This document shows, in pieces, positions 1-9,158 of a stretch of 64,000 nt of DNA. The stretch lies in the NCBI GenBank assembly GCA_041655955.1, contig JBBAEN010000001.1:496001-560000 (forward strand), in the 5' to 3' direction. The stretch comes from Micavibrio_A sp041655955. Its GTDB lineage: Bacteria; Pseudomonadota; Alphaproteobacteria; Micavibrionales; Micavibrionaceae. The position numbers and the translations under genes are program-made. Each line of letters begins with the position of its first letter. Positions within the stretch are counted from its first letter, which is position 1. Below the pieces are notes generated by a model that ran no database searches, had not been told where the DNA came from, and saw only the letters and a list, made by a program, of their open reading frames with translations.

Positions 1-321
1 GCGCTTGCCGAGCTGCTCGAACGCCCCCTCTTTCCGGGCGTTGAATCCCTCCCACAGCACTTCGGCGGGCGTTACGATGGCGTTATAAAGGCTGGGGCCG
101 AGGCCCATTTTCTTGAGCTTCGCCTTATTGGCTTCGGCCCGCTCGTCGGAGTTGGAAAGGATAAGGATGGTTTTCTTGCGCTCTTTCAGCTCCTTCATGC
201 AATCGACGACGCCGGGGAACAGCTCTTCACCGTCATGGAGCACGCCCCATTGATCGATGATAAAGCCCATATAGCTGTCGGAGATATCGGAAACCCCCTC
301 ACAGAATTTTGTTTTCGCCAT
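1..321 (-). CDS. HAD-superfamily hydrolase (TIGR01459-like), N-terminal part
   Basis: Only the first 107 codons are inside the window; the gene runs off the left edge. The N-terminus carries the HAD motif I as DQWGVLHDG (nucleophile Asp near residue 23) followed by a motif II-like ILSNSDER, the layout of the TIGR01459 family of HAD phosphatases/nucleotidases related to NagD. Family members dephosphorylate small phosphorylated metabolites; the substrate cannot be read from this fragment. I chose the ATG at 321 because the conserved HAD start lies just behind it; the ribosome-binding site is weak. It lies downstream of the coiled-coil gene on the same strand but is separated from it by a terminator, so it is probably transcribed alone. 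Confidence 0.8.
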   Translation of the reverse strand, partial: MAKTKFCEGVSDISDSYMGFIIDQWGVLHDGEELFPGVVDCMKELKERKKTILILSNSDERAEANKAKLKKMGLGPSLYNAIVTPAEVLWEGFNARKEGAFEQLGKR

Positions 322-397
322 GGCGCAAGATTGCTTTCAGGTAGAATAACGCTGTCCGGCGGGTATTATGGCCGAGAAAGAGCGGTAAAATCAACCT

Positions 398-443
398 GTT
401 AATAAAAATAAGCGCTCCCCTCCCGGCAAAGGGAGAGGAGCGG
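398..443 (-). terminator. Rho-independent terminator after the coiled-coil gene
   Basis: Positions 413–424 and 431–442 form a long GC-rich stem with one mismatch and a 6-nt loop. Read on the minus strand, the hairpin is followed by a T-rich run at about 398–410. It sits 50 bp past the stop of the 1289-residue gene and separates it from the HAD gene. Confidence 0.7.
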
Positions 444-493
444 GAAATAAGGGATTAGCCGCCGGAAAAACAGGCGGGCGGGTTTTAAGCCCG

Positions 494-3400
494 TCAGGCG
501 GCCTTGCGGCCCGCGCTCTCCTTCATTTTCCTCGGCTCGCGGCCTGTGGCGGCGCATAGGAACTGGTAGAGCTTGCCGACATCCGAAGACAGGAAGGTCG
601 AAGCCAGCAGGTCGCCGTGATCATTGGCAAGCGCCTGATCGTAGACTTCCTCGAACTGGCGGGTAAAGCGCCCGACATAGTTGCGGAATTCCGAATCGTT
701 GGAATATTTCTCGCGGATTTTGTCGATCGGCATCCTGTCTTCCATTTCGACAAGGCGGCGGGTAAAGGCCGCGATATCGCCGGACTGATAGGATTTCCAC
801 GGTTTCTCCTGAATGCCGCCTTCGGATGCGCGGGTAATATCCACGGAGAGCGAGTGCAGGGATTCCACGACAAAGCGCGAGGAGGACATAAACGCATCGC
901 GCTTCACCTTCCATTCCGTGTCGCGGATAGCTTCGATCTGGCGGGCCGCATCCTGCGCCGCCTTGAAGAGGACGCTGGACTGGCGGGAGAAGGTCGTGGA
1001 CGCTTCTTCCGACGCTTTGAGCGCCTTGGTCGAAACCGTGACAAGCCGTTCGGATTCTTCCGAAAGACGCTCGCGGGAATCCTCGATCCGCACCGAAACA
1101 TCCTTGGCGGCGCTGCCGACCTCGTCCAGCTTGGTGGACAGGACGGACACGGCGCGGCTGATGGAATCCGCGGTGCGGCTTCCCGATTCCGCAACGGAAT
1201 CCGCCTGCTCCGACAATTCGTTGCCATATTCCTTGGAGGTCGCGAGCGACAGGCGCATCTGCTCCGCCACTTCGCGCGCGCGCAGGGCAAAGGAATCGCC
1301 AGCCTGTTTGATTTCCAGCAAGGTTTCCTGCGACGCCTTCAGCAAGTTGTCGGCCTCTTTTTGAACGTCCTCAATGAGGGTCTTGCCGCTATTGACGACT
1401 TCCTCGCCCGTATCACGGAGCTTCAAGCCCTCCTCCATCGCCTTTGCGCCGGCCTCGTCAAAACGGACGGCGGCCTGTTCCGCGACCGTTTCCGCCTGCC
1501 CCGCCTGCCGCAGGAATTCATCACCCGCGTCTTTCATCTGCGCGACGGCCTGTCCGACGGAAATGGACAATTCATGGAATTGCTCGTTGATGGCTTTCTG
1601 GACGGCCTCGATCTTGATGAGCGCCTGATCGGTCGCAAGATGGATATCGGACGCCTGGTTATCGAGCGTCGCCTCGATATTGCGCATTTTCTCGGATGCC
1701 GACGCCGCGGCGGACTCGATATCGCCGACGCGGTCGCGCAAATGGTCGGAGGAGGATTTGAGGATGGTCGAAGCCTCGTCGGAGCCTTCCTTCAAACGCT
1801 CCAAACGGTCGTCGAAAATATCGCCGATCTCGTTCAGCCTGCCGAGGCTCGAAGCGGAGGTATCGTCGAAATCGCCGCGAAGTTTTTCAAGCCGTTCCTG
1901 CGCCGTTTCGGCGCTGGCGATGGCGCGGCTATAGATAGGCTCGATCCTCTCTGCCGTTTCTTGCAAGGATTCCGCGACGCCCGCAATGGCGCCCGTCGCC
2001 TTCGCGCCGGCGTCATGGATGATGGAAACGCGGTTCGTGACACTATCTTCCAGCGTCGCAAGATCGCTCACCGCCGTTTGGGTAGAGCGGGAGATATCGG
2101 CGCAGCTCTGGCCGATCGCGGCATTGAGGCGCGTCATATCCTCCTGCGCGGAATGCGACAGCCCCGCAAGGCGGCCCGCCTGTTCTTCAAGCGCGGAGCG
2201 GACGGATTCGATCTCGTTCAGCGATTCCGTGACCTTGGCGGACAGATCTTCTTTTTGCGTCCCCATATGTTCGGAAATAGAGCGTGAATGGCCGGCAATC
2301 TGCCCCGCAAGGACGGAAATATCCTGTGCCTGCGAACGCAGGAGATCGCGGATTTTTTCGGTATTTTCCGTGGCTTTTTCCGAAGCATCGGTCAAATCCT
2401 TGACACGGCGCGTCAGGGTCGTCGCAATCGCCTCGTGCTTGACGTCGGCGTCCGCCACGGCGCGCGTCACGGCGGCCAGCGGGTGGGAAAGCGCCTCGCG
2501 GACGCGCTCGATCCGCTCGCTCAGCGTCGCCTGCGCGATATTGATCTTCTCGACCTGTTCCTCGACCGAAGCCGACAGCTTGCCAATCTGGTCGTCCGCA
2601 ATGCCGGAGGCCGCCTGAATCTGCTCGCGGCTCTTTTCCAGCATATCGACGATCTTCTGGATATGTTCGACATTCTCGCCGCCGACATTGTTCAGAGCCT
2701 CGATATTCCGGCGCGTCGTCGCCATCAAATTATCGGCCTGTTTTTGCGCGTCGTCCGATGCGCGGGTCATGGATTCGATCGCGCGGCGCACGGCGCTGCT
2801 GATGCTCTCCGCGCCGGACAGGGCGACCGTCATGCCTTCGGACAGCTTGTTCGCCGTTTCGGTTCCGGCATTTTCAATGCGCGTGACCTGCCCGTCCATA
2901 CCTTCCAGAACGGATTTGAGCGTGTCGGCCTTCACCTGCAAACGGTTTTCCAGCGCATCGGTGCGCGTCGAGATATCATCGACCGCATCACGGATGACGC
3001 CGACGCCGTCCTGCAAACGCGTGGCGATGGTTTCGGCTTCGGATGCAAGGCTCTTGGCCCCCGCATCCAGCGCCTCGCGGTTTTCGGCGATGGTTTCACC
3101 CGCGCTCGCCATGCTGTCCACGGTGCGTTTCGTCATCGCCTCAAGCTCGCGGATCTGGCCTTGCAGGGATTCGCCGAGCCGCGCCGTTTCATCCGAAACC
3201 TGTTTTGTGGCCTCAGAGAGGTCTTTCTTATGGGAGTCAAAATCGCCGCTGAGTTTTTCAAGCCGTCCCGCAATATCGTCAACCGTCTGGCGCAACCCCT
3301 CATAGCTGCCTTCCAGCGTCACGGAAATGCCGGATGTTTTTTCGGACACCTTGTCCGCAGCCTCAAGCAGCTTGTCCGCGCCCTTGCCGATCGTTTCTTC

Positions 3401-4363
3401 CATTTCGCCCGCGCGCTCCAATATGGTGCGCGTCGCTTTTTCCCACGCCTCGGCGCCCTCGCCGCTTTTCTCGCCGATAGTGGCGGTGCGGCCCTCGATC
3501 TCTTCCGTCAGGGACAAAAGCTTGGCCGAACGCTCGGACAATCCTTCCGCAAGCCGGTCGATATGGAATTCCGTCTTTTTGGAAATGCCGGCCATGCCCT
3601 GAATTTCGGCGCGCAGCCCCATGCGGGCGCGGTGGATGGATTTCAGGACGGCCTTGGAAGCGGTGGACAGCTCCGCCGCCTGCCGCACGAGCTGCTCGAC
3701 ATCCTTATGGATAACCTGCGCGCGTTCTTCGGACGGGAAGAGCATCGCCTGCAATTCACCGCGCAGCGATTCCGCATACATATGAATATCCGAACCGCGC
3801 TGGACGATGGCCAGTATCATCCACAACAGCGCGACGGGCGCCAGAACGCCCGCGATAAAACCGCCGAGCAAATGCGGCTGCTGCCCCGCCAGATTGCTCC
3901 AGCCGAGATCAGTGATGACATAAGACGCGCACAGGCCGAACCAGACAGCCGTCAGGAACAATCCCGCGACATGCAGCGCGACCGACGCCGTGTTGCGGCG
4001 GAACGGTTTTTTGTTGGACGGGGTGAGCATCAGGACAGGCTCCACATCCTGCTCGAACATATCGGCGGCCTCGACATTGCGGCGCGGGGCCGGAAAGGCG
4101 CTGGCCGGCCCCTCCTCCTTCTCCTTTGCAGCCTCCTTCGCAGGTTTTTGCGCGCGCTCTTCTTTTTGCGCGGGCGCGGCGGAAATACGGAGCGTCTTCA
4201 GGCTGGAACCGGAGCGGATGGAAAGCTCCGCGTCCTTTTTGTCATTGGCGGCAGAGGCGGCGATCAGTTCCTGCACTTTTTCAAGCTTGGAGCGCGCCTC
4301 GTCAACGGCCTTTACCGAAGATGCTGTTATGGAAGGTTTTTTCGCAGCATTTGTGTCAGACAT
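494..4363 (-). CDS. Very large membrane-anchored coiled-coil protein, TipN-like architecture
   Basis: A 1289-residue protein. Residues 1–120 are a charged, Lys/Ala/Glu-rich cytoplasmic head. Two transmembrane helices follow at about 126–150 and 164–187. Roughly 850 residues of Ala/Glu/Ser/Asp-rich heptad-like sequence resemble apolipoprotein A1/A4/E or methyl-accepting-protein coiled coils. The last ~110 residues look globular, with a conserved-looking aromatic and charged segment. Two N-terminal membrane helices plus a huge coiled coil is the layout of TipN, the Caulobacter new-pole marker, and of related alphaproteobacterial polarity proteins. Function as a polar or envelope scaffold is inference from architecture; TipN itself is shorter (about 880 residues). 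The gene stands alone, with a terminator downstream and no same-strand gene close upstream. Confidence 0.7.
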   Translation of the reverse strand: MSDTNAAKKPSITASSVKAVDEARSKLEKVQELIAASAANDKKDAELSIRSGSSLKTLRISAAPAQKEERAQKPAKEAAKEKEEGPASAFPAPRRNVEAADMFEQDVEPVLMLTPSNKKPFRRNTASVALHVAGLFLTAVWFGLCASYVITDLGWSNLAGQQPHLLGGFIAGVLAPVALLWMILAIVQRGSDIHMYAESLRGELQAMLFPSEERAQVIHKDVEQLVRQAAELSTASKAVLKSIHRARMGLRAEIQGMAGISKKTEFHIDRLAEGLSERSAKLLSLTEEIEGRTATIGEKSGEGAEAWEKATRTILERAGEMEETIGKGADKLLEAADKVSEKTSGISVTLEGSYEGLRQTVDDIAGRLEKLSGDFDSHKKDLSEATKQVSDETARLGESLQGQIRELEAMTKRTVDSMASAGETIAENREALDAGAKSLASEAETIATRLQDGVGVIRDAVDDISTRTDALENRLQVKADTLKSVLEGMDGQVTRIENAGTETANKLSEGMTVALSGAESISSAVRRAIESMTRASDDAQKQADNLMATTRRNIEALNNVGGENVEHIQKIVDMLEKSREQIQAASGIADDQIGKLSASVEEQVEKINIAQATLSERIERVREALSHPLAAVTRAVADADVKHEAIATTLTRRVKDLTDASEKATENTEKIRDLLRSQAQDISVLAGQIAGHSRSISEHMGTQKEDLSAKVTESLNEIESVRSALEEQAGRLAGLSHSAQEDMTRLNAAIGQSCADISRSTQTAVSDLATLEDSVTNRVSIIHDAGAKATGAIAGVAESLQETAERIEPIYSRAIASAETAQERLEKLRGDFDDTSASSLGRLNEIGDIFDDRLERLKEGSDEASTILKSSSDHLRDRVGDIESAAASASEKMRNIEATLDNQASDIHLATDQALIKIEAVQKAINEQFHELSISVGQAVAQMKDAGDEFLRQAGQAETVAEQAAVRFDEAGAKAMEEGLKLRDTGEEVVNSGKTLIEDVQKEADNLLKASQETLLEIKQAGDSFALRAREVAEQMRLSLATSKEYGNELSEQADSVAESGSRTADSISRAVSVLSTKLDEVGSAAKDVSVRIEDSRERLSEESERLVTVSTKALKASEEASTTFSRQSSVLFKAAQDAARQIEAIRDTEWKVKRDAFMSSSRFVVESLHSLSVDITRASEGGIQEKPWKSYQSGDIAAFTRRLVEMEDRMPIDKIREKYSNDSEFRNYVGRFTRQFEEVYDQALANDHGDLLASTFLSSDVGKLYQFLCAATGREPRKMKESAGRKAA

Positions 4364-4496
4364 GCCTGGAGTTCCTTGGCTGTGGAGTAAAAAATGTGGT
4401 GATTGAACACCTTATAAAGACACGCTCATATTTGACTCGCAAGCGGAGCGAATCAGTTTTCCACAGCAAAGACGCCGCAAACCCCGCGGCACGCCT

Positions 4497-4557
4497 AAAA
4501 ACCGCAAAAGAGAAACAGCGAAAGAAAAACCGCAAGGGAAAAAACAGCAAAAGAAAA
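4497..4557. repeat. Purine-rich imperfect tandem repeat between genes
   Basis: About 60 bp in which A-rich and CCGC/CAGC blocks alternate every 12–15 bp on the plus strand, giving a nearly pyrimidine-free tract. It lies directly beside the hairpin at 4558–4576, so on the minus strand it gives that terminator a long T-rich tail. No coding role is visible. Confidence 0.45.
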
Positions 4558-4585
4558 CCCCGCGCAAAAGGCGGGGCTTTTTTTA
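4556..4585. terminator. Bidirectional Rho-independent terminator
   Basis: A perfect 6-bp GC stem (4558–4563 with 4571–4576) with a short loop. It is followed by seven T residues on the plus strand and a T-rich run on the minus strand. The minus-strand reading ends the small secreted-protein gene at 4651. The plus-strand T run has no obvious plus-strand gene to serve. Confidence 0.75.
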
Positions 4586-4650
4586 AAGACAGGGCCGTTC
4601 CATCCCCCCATCCATGATTTATCCGTCCGCGCTTTAGCGGCGCTTGCCGC

Positions 4651-5190
4651 TTATTGTCCGCGGGCGATGCGCTGTTCCGGCGTGCAAAGAGGCGCGCTCG
4701 TCGGGTGGGTCGCCTTGATATCCGAAGCCCATGATTTTATCTGGGCCATCGACATTTTATCGACTTTCGGCAGGCGCGGCGAAAACTGGGAGCAGAAAAT
4801 ATCGGGGCGCATACGGGCGGCGTCGGTCGAAACCTTGTTGGCCAGATCGGTGCGCATATTATGCAATGCCCGTTCGGGATTCGGGCGGCCCGCCAGCGCG
4901 AAATAATTGATGAGCGTTTCTTCATATCCCGCGATCAGCGAAGCGTTGCGGTTTGTTATCTGTTGATATTGCACGTAAAAATTCTTCCAGCCGCGCGGCG
5001 TCATATGCTGGCAGTTCAGGGCGATAACCATCAGCTCGGAATGGATGCGGATGCCCTGCTCGGCCTCGGCCTCTTCGGGCGTATAGCACTGGCGGCCTTT
5101 CAGGCCCGGCACGCCGACATCTATATTCAGCTGGGCCTGCGCGGCGGCAGGCATGCAGATCAAGGCTATCGCCAATATAAGTCTTTTCAT
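4651..5190 (-). CDS. Small secreted protein of unknown function
   Basis: A 179-residue product. I chose the ATG at 5190 over an upstream in-frame GTG because a GAGGAG site sits six bases before it. The first ~20 residues (MKRLILAIALICMPAAAQA) are a clear Sec signal peptide ending in an AQA cleavage site, so the mature protein is periplasmic or secreted. The mature part has only a few Cys residues and is predicted helical; no family is recognised. It lies 9 bp past the stop of the upstream 2-hydroxyacid dehydrogenase gene on the same strand, so the two are probably co-transcribed and end at the terminator at 4556–4585. Confidence 0.65.
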   Translation of the reverse strand: MKRLILAIALICMPAAAQAQLNIDVGVPGLKGRQCYTPEEAEAEQGIRIHSELMVIALNCQHMTPRGWKNFYVQYQQITNRNASLIAGYEETLINYFALAGRPNPERALHNMRTDLANKVSTDAARMRPDIFCSQFSPRLPKVDKMSMAQIKSWASDIKATHPTSAPLCTPEQRIARGQ

Positions 5191-5199
5191 AAACACTCC

Positions 5200-6147
5200 T
5201 CAGATTACAGGCGTTAATAGCGGATCGCCGTTAAAATGCGCAAGAAGATTCTTTACCACAAGCTGGCCCATAATGGTGCGGGTTTCTTGTGTTGCGGAAC
5301 CGATATGCGGCAAAAGCACGACATTATCCATCTTGACCAGTTCCTTGGGCACAGCCGGCTCGGCGGCGTAAACATCAAGCCCGGCTCCTGCAATTTTCTT
5401 TTCAACCAAGGCGGTTACAAGCGCTTCTTCATCCACGACAGAGCCGCGGGCGACATTGATAAGGAAGCCTTCCGGCCCAAGCGCCTCCAGAACCGGCCCA
5501 TTGACCAGATGACGCGTTTGCGCGCCGCCCGGACAGGCCAATATAAGGTAATCCGAATTTTCAGCCATTTTATGAAGATCCGGCTCGTAATAATATGGAA
5601 TCGCTTCTTTTTTACGCGGGCCGTGATAGGCGATTTTCAGGCCGAACGGTTCAAGCCGCGCCGCAATCGCCTGCCCGATGCGGCCCATCCCGACAATTCC
5701 CGCCCGCTTGCCTTTGGGTGAGCGGCCCAGCGGCGGCGGCGAATTAAGCCGCCACTGATCGAGCCGCACATACATATCCGCCTCGCAGATCCGCCGCGTC
5801 AGCGCCAAAAAGAGCGATAGCGCGATATCCGCCGTATCGTCGGTCAACACTTCGGGCGTGTTGGTGACGGCAATCCCGCGCTCTTTCGCGGCCTCAAGGT
5901 CGATATTATCCGTGCCGACGGCGAATTGCGAAATGATTTCAAGATTCGGCAGCGCCTCGATAAGGGTGCGCGATACCGGCACGAAATAGGCGGAAGCGAT
6001 GGCGACGATATCGTTTTTACGCGCCTGAAGCACGGCTTCCGGATCGCTTTCCTTCCAGAGATGGATAACATCGAAATGATGCTCCAGAAGCAGGATCTCG
6101 GCGGGCAAAATCTGGTTTCCCATGACAAGAAGGGCTTTGGACGACAT
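5200..6147 (-). CDS. D-isomer-specific 2-hydroxyacid dehydrogenase
   Basis: A 315-residue NAD(P)-dependent oxidoreductase that interconverts a 2-keto acid and its D-2-hydroxy acid. The Rossmann nucleotide loop is GMGRIG at residues 153–158. The catalytic triad of the family is present as Arg234 (VARGS), Glu263 (AAEP) and His281 (PHIGS). Length and the split N/C catalytic domain match the glyoxylate/hydroxypyruvate reductase branch; a preference for glyoxylate, hydroxypyruvate or gluconate cannot be decided from sequence alone. The N-terminus at 6147 (MSSKALLVMG) gives a normal family start. The gene is divergent from miaB and leads a probable two-gene unit with the secreted protein downstream. 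Confidence 0.88.
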   Translation of the reverse strand: MSSKALLVMGNQILPAEILLLEHHFDVIHLWKESDPEAVLQARKNDIVAIASAYFVPVSRTLIEALPNLEIISQFAVGTDNIDLEAAKERGIAVTNTPEVLTDDTADIALSLFLALTRRICEADMYVRLDQWRLNSPPPLGRSPKGKRAGIVGMGRIGQAIAARLEPFGLKIAYHGPRKKEAIPYYYEPDLHKMAENSDYLILACPGGAQTRHLVNGPVLEALGPEGFLINVARGSVVDEEALVTALVEKKIAGAGLDVYAAEPAVPKELVKMDNVVLLPHIGSATQETRTIMGQLVVKNLLAHFNGDPLLTPVI

Positions 6148-6493
6148 AAGGGAATCTCGCTTTCGTGGAATAAAAGCCTAACGAAACCGCCCATGCAATG
6201 TCCAGTGATTGTTAAGGCCGGAAATTTCAAAGGAAAATGCGGCTTCCCCGCGGGGGACAGGACAGGGAGCAAGGACAAATAAAGGACAAATAGCTGATTT
6301 ACCGCATTTTTTTGCCGCCAATCCCCGCCCCGCCCCTACCCGCCCTTATAAGCGGCCCATGGCGCCTATAAATGGCGCGCATAAACAACATGCATATCAT
6401 AGCACATATCATTGCGGCTCATGGCGGCATATAGCGGCGCGGGGTCATAGCTTACGCTTGATTTCCGCCCCCTATTCATGATTGATACGGCTT
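6148..6493. other. Divergent intergenic region without a gene
   Basis: About 345 bp between the 2-hydroxyacid dehydrogenase (leftward) and miaB (rightward). The right half contains loosely repeated ATGGCG/CATAT elements (6350–6450), such as CATATCAT and CATATCATTG spaced about 15 bp apart. I see no convincing open frame, RNA gene or strong promoter consensus. It presumably holds both promoters. Confidence 0.4.
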
Positions 6494-7858
6494 ATGAACA
6501 AAGCCGAAGCCAAAAAACTTTATATCAAGACCTGGGGCTGCCAGATGAATGTCTATGACAGCCGCCGGATGGAGGATATTCTTGCGCCGCTGGGCTATAG
6601 CGCGACGGAAAATCCCGAAGACGCCGACATGGTCATCCTTAATACCTGCCATATCCGCGAGAAAGCCACCGACAAGGTTTTTTCTGAAATAGGCCGCCTG
6701 CGCGACATCAAGGCCGATCGCAAGGCACAGGGCAAGAAAACCCTGATTGCCGTCGCCGGTTGCGTGGCGCAGGCCGAAGGCGAATTCATCATGGAGCGCG
6801 CCAAGGCGGTTGACCTTGTTTTCGGCCCGCAAGCCTATCATGAACTCCCTGAAATGATTATCAAGGCCACCGGCCAACGCATTGTAAATACGGATCTTAG
6901 CGTTGATACGAAGTTTGACACGCTCCCCGGAGAAAGCCTCAATCACGGCCCGTCTGCGTTCCTTTCGGTTCAGGAAGGGTGCGATAAATTCTGCACATTT
7001 TGCGTCGTCCCCTATACCCGCGGGGCGGAATATTCACGGCCCGCCGCGCAAATTATCGACGAAGCAAAACGCATGGCCGATAACGGCGCGCGCGAAATCA
7101 CGCTTTTGGGGCAGAATGTCAACGCCTTCCACGGCGAAGGGCCGGACGGGAAAATCTGGGGCCTTGGCCGTTTGATTGCGGAAGTGGCGCAAATACGGGC
7201 CATTGAACGCATTCGCTACACCACCTCCCATCCCCGTGATATGGAAGACGAATTGATTTTCGCCCACAGGGATATCCCCAAACTTATGCCCTATATGCAC
7301 CTGCCGGTGCAGTCAGGCTCCGACCGCATATTAAAGGCGATGAACCGGAAACATACGGCGGAATCCTATCTCGATATTCTGGATCGCGTCCGCAAAGCCC
7401 GCCCCGACATCGCGCTGTCTTCGGACTTTATCGTCGGCTTCCCCGGTGAAACCGAAGAAGATATCGAAGCCACCATCGAACTCGTCAAAAAAGTCGGCTA
7501 CCAATCCGCCTATTCCTTTAAATACTCGCCGCGGCCCGGAACGCCCGCCTCCGCCATTCAGGCCGCCATCGTCCGCGAGGAGGTGAAGCAGGAGAGGCTG
7601 GAGCGGCTGCAAGCCGCCATCAATGAAGGCGCTCTTGCCTTTAACGCCCCCTTCACCGGCAAAACCATGCCCGTCCTCGTCGAACGCAAGGGCGGCAAGG
7701 GTGAAACGCTTCAAGGCCGCTCGCCATGGAACCAGTCCGTCAATTTTGCGGGCAAGGAACGGCTTATCGGCCAGATTGTTGACGTCCGGATAGAAGGCGC
7801 CGGCCCATCCGCCCTGCGCGGCGCGATTGCCATGGCGGCCCCGGATGCTGCCGCCTGA
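6494..7858 (+). CDS. miaB: tRNA-2-methylthio-N6-isopentenyladenosine synthase MiaB
   Basis: A 454-residue radical-SAM methylthiotransferase that adds the 2-methylthio group to i6A37 in tRNAs reading UNN codons. The N-terminal UPF0004 domain has cluster cysteines at Cys16 (WGCQMN), Cys52 (NTCHIR) and about 86 (AGCVAQ). The radical-SAM motif CxxxCxxC is Cys163/167/170, and a TRAM RNA-binding domain ends the protein (about 385–450). All three parts are intact and the length is normal. The frame extends to a TTG at 6482, but I prefer the ATG at 6494, which starts the usual short leader before the KTWGCQ motif; no strong ribosome-binding site decides it. phoH and ybeY follow, a common alphaproteobacterial order. 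Confidence 0.96.
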   Translation: MNKAEAKKLYIKTWGCQMNVYDSRRMEDILAPLGYSATENPEDADMVILNTCHIREKATDKVFSEIGRLRDIKADRKAQGKKTLIAVAGCVAQAEGEFIMERAKAVDLVFGPQAYHELPEMIIKATGQRIVNTDLSVDTKFDTLPGESLNHGPSAFLSVQEGCDKFCTFCVVPYTRGAEYSRPAAQIIDEAKRMADNGAREITLLGQNVNAFHGEGPDGKIWGLGRLIAEVAQIRAIERIRYTTSHPRDMEDELIFAHRDIPKLMPYMHLPVQSGSDRILKAMNRKHTAESYLDILDRVRKARPDIALSSDFIVGFPGETEEDIEATIELVKKVGYQSAYSFKYSPRPGTPASAIQAAIVREEVKQERLERLQAAINEGALAFNAPFTGKTMPVLVERKGGKGETLQGRSPWNQSVNFAGKERLIGQIVDVRIEGAGPSALRGAIAMAAPDAAA

Positions 7859-7969
7859 ACCGGAGGCCGCCTGAAGGGGCTGCCTGAAAATGACGCAAAG
7901 CCGCTTGATAAATGCGCCCCGCCCGCCCGCCGGGCCTGAAGGCGGCGGCTTCATGCCCGGCTTCCGCGG

Positions 7970-8003
7970 CGTTTTAGGGATTTTAGAGGTTTTAGGGGTT
8001 TTT
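7970..8003. repeat. Short TTTTAGGG-type tandem repeat
   Basis: Three or four imperfect copies of a 9–10 bp unit (TTTTAGGGA, TTTTAGAGG, TTTTAGGGG) in the miaB–phoH gap. It is followed by a CT-rich stretch and an AT-rich stretch (8030–8090) that probably carries the phoH promoter. No gene is visible in 7859–8103. Confidence 0.5.
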
Positions 8004-8103
8004 CAGGCGCTTTCTCTCTCCGCCCTCTCTTTATAACCCCCTAGAAAAATTGGATATTTAATTTATTTGTTAGGTAAATTTAACGATTTGATGTCATGCT
8101 GGA

Positions 8104-9147
8104 ATGGCAGGAAAAACAAGGGAGAAGCCCATATCCAAGGATAATGAAAAACGGGTCAGTATGACTTTTGAGGATAACAGCCTCATCCCCCTTTTATTTG
8201 GCGAGCATAACGCGCATCTCCATTATCTTGAAAACATGCTGAACGTCGATATCGCCAGCCGCGGCGGCACCATATCCATCAAGGGCACGCCCAAAGCGAT
8301 GCAAACGGCGCAGGCTGTGCTTGAAATGATGTGGCAGCGCCTCCAGAAAAACCAGGATGTGTCCATCAGCGACGTCGATGCGGCGCTCCGTTTCGCCAAG
8401 GGCGAGAAAACCGGTAAAATCGAACCCGGCCCCCATGCGAACCGTGAAACCTTCCTTGACGAAAAAGCCTCCGTCAAAGGCGGCACAGGCGGCAAGACCG
8501 TCAATCCGCGCTCTCCCAATCAGGCCGCCTATATAGAGGCGCTCCGCCGGAAAGACATGGTCTTCGGCCTCGGCCCTGCCGGAACCGGAAAAACCTTTCT
8601 CGCCGTCGCGGTCGCGGTCGAGCTATACCGCGAAGGGCTGGTCGAAAGACTTGTCTTTACCCGCCCCGCCGTGGAAGCGGGCGAACGGCTCGGCTTTTTG
8701 CCGGGCGACATGCTGGAGAAAATCGACCCTTATTTGCGGCCCATTTACGACGCTTTGCGCGAACTCATGCCGGGCGACATGGTGCAAAAGAAAATGGCCG
8801 CGGGCGACATTGAAATAGCCCCCCTCGCCTTTATGCGCGGACGCACGCTCAAAAACGCCTTTGTCGTGCTGGACGAGGCCCAGAATACCACCGCCATGCA
8901 AATGAAGATGTTCCTGACCCGCATGGGGCAAGGCTCGCGCATGGCCATTACGGGCGACCCGACCCAGACGGATTTGCCGCACGGGACGGTTTCGGGCCTG
9001 AAACAGGCCGTGGATATATTAAAGGACGTTCCCGAAGTCGGCTTCGTGCAGTTTGACAAAGGCGACGTGGTGCGCCACAAACTCGTCGCAAGGATTATCG
9101 AAGCCTATGACCGCCATGACATGCGCCAAAAAGCCAAGGAAACCTGA
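8104..9147 (+). CDS. PhoH-like ATPase
   Basis: A 347-residue PhoH family P-loop NTPase. The N-terminal ~110 residues form a KH-like RNA-binding region. The ATPase domain has Walker A GPAGTGKT at about 157–164 and Walker B VVLDEAQ at about 254–260. The family is linked to RNA metabolism and, with YbeY, to ribosome quality control and rRNA processing; the exact activity is not settled. The start used is the first ATG; a later ATG at 8161 would give the shorter N-terminus beginning just before TFEDNSL, as in many homologues, and neither has a strong ribosome-binding site. ybeY begins 11 bp after the stop, the classical phoH–ybeY–corC order. Confidence 0.92.
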   Translation: MAGKTREKPISKDNEKRVSMTFEDNSLIPLLFGEHNAHLHYLENMLNVDIASRGGTISIKGTPKAMQTAQAVLEMMWQRLQKNQDVSISDVDAALRFAKGEKTGKIEPGPHANRETFLDEKASVKGGTGGKTVNPRSPNQAAYIEALRRKDMVFGLGPAGTGKTFLAVAVAVELYREGLVERLVFTRPAVEAGERLGFLPGDMLEKIDPYLRPIYDALRELMPGDMVQKKMAAGDIEIAPLAFMRGRTLKNAFVVLDEAQNTTAMQMKMFLTRMGQGSRMAITGDPTQTDLPHGTVSGLKQAVDILKDVPEVGFVQFDKGDVVRHKLVARIIEAYDRHDMRQKAKET

Positions 9148-9158
9148 ACCCCGAACCG

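Noticed and set aside
617..4390. Two long plus-strand open frames (556 and 700 codons) opposite the coiled-coil gene
   Set aside because: They are mirror frames of a low-complexity GC-rich coding sequence. Their products are Arg/Gly/Phe/His-rich with no domain, and the minus-strand protein has clear membrane helices, heptads and a terminator.
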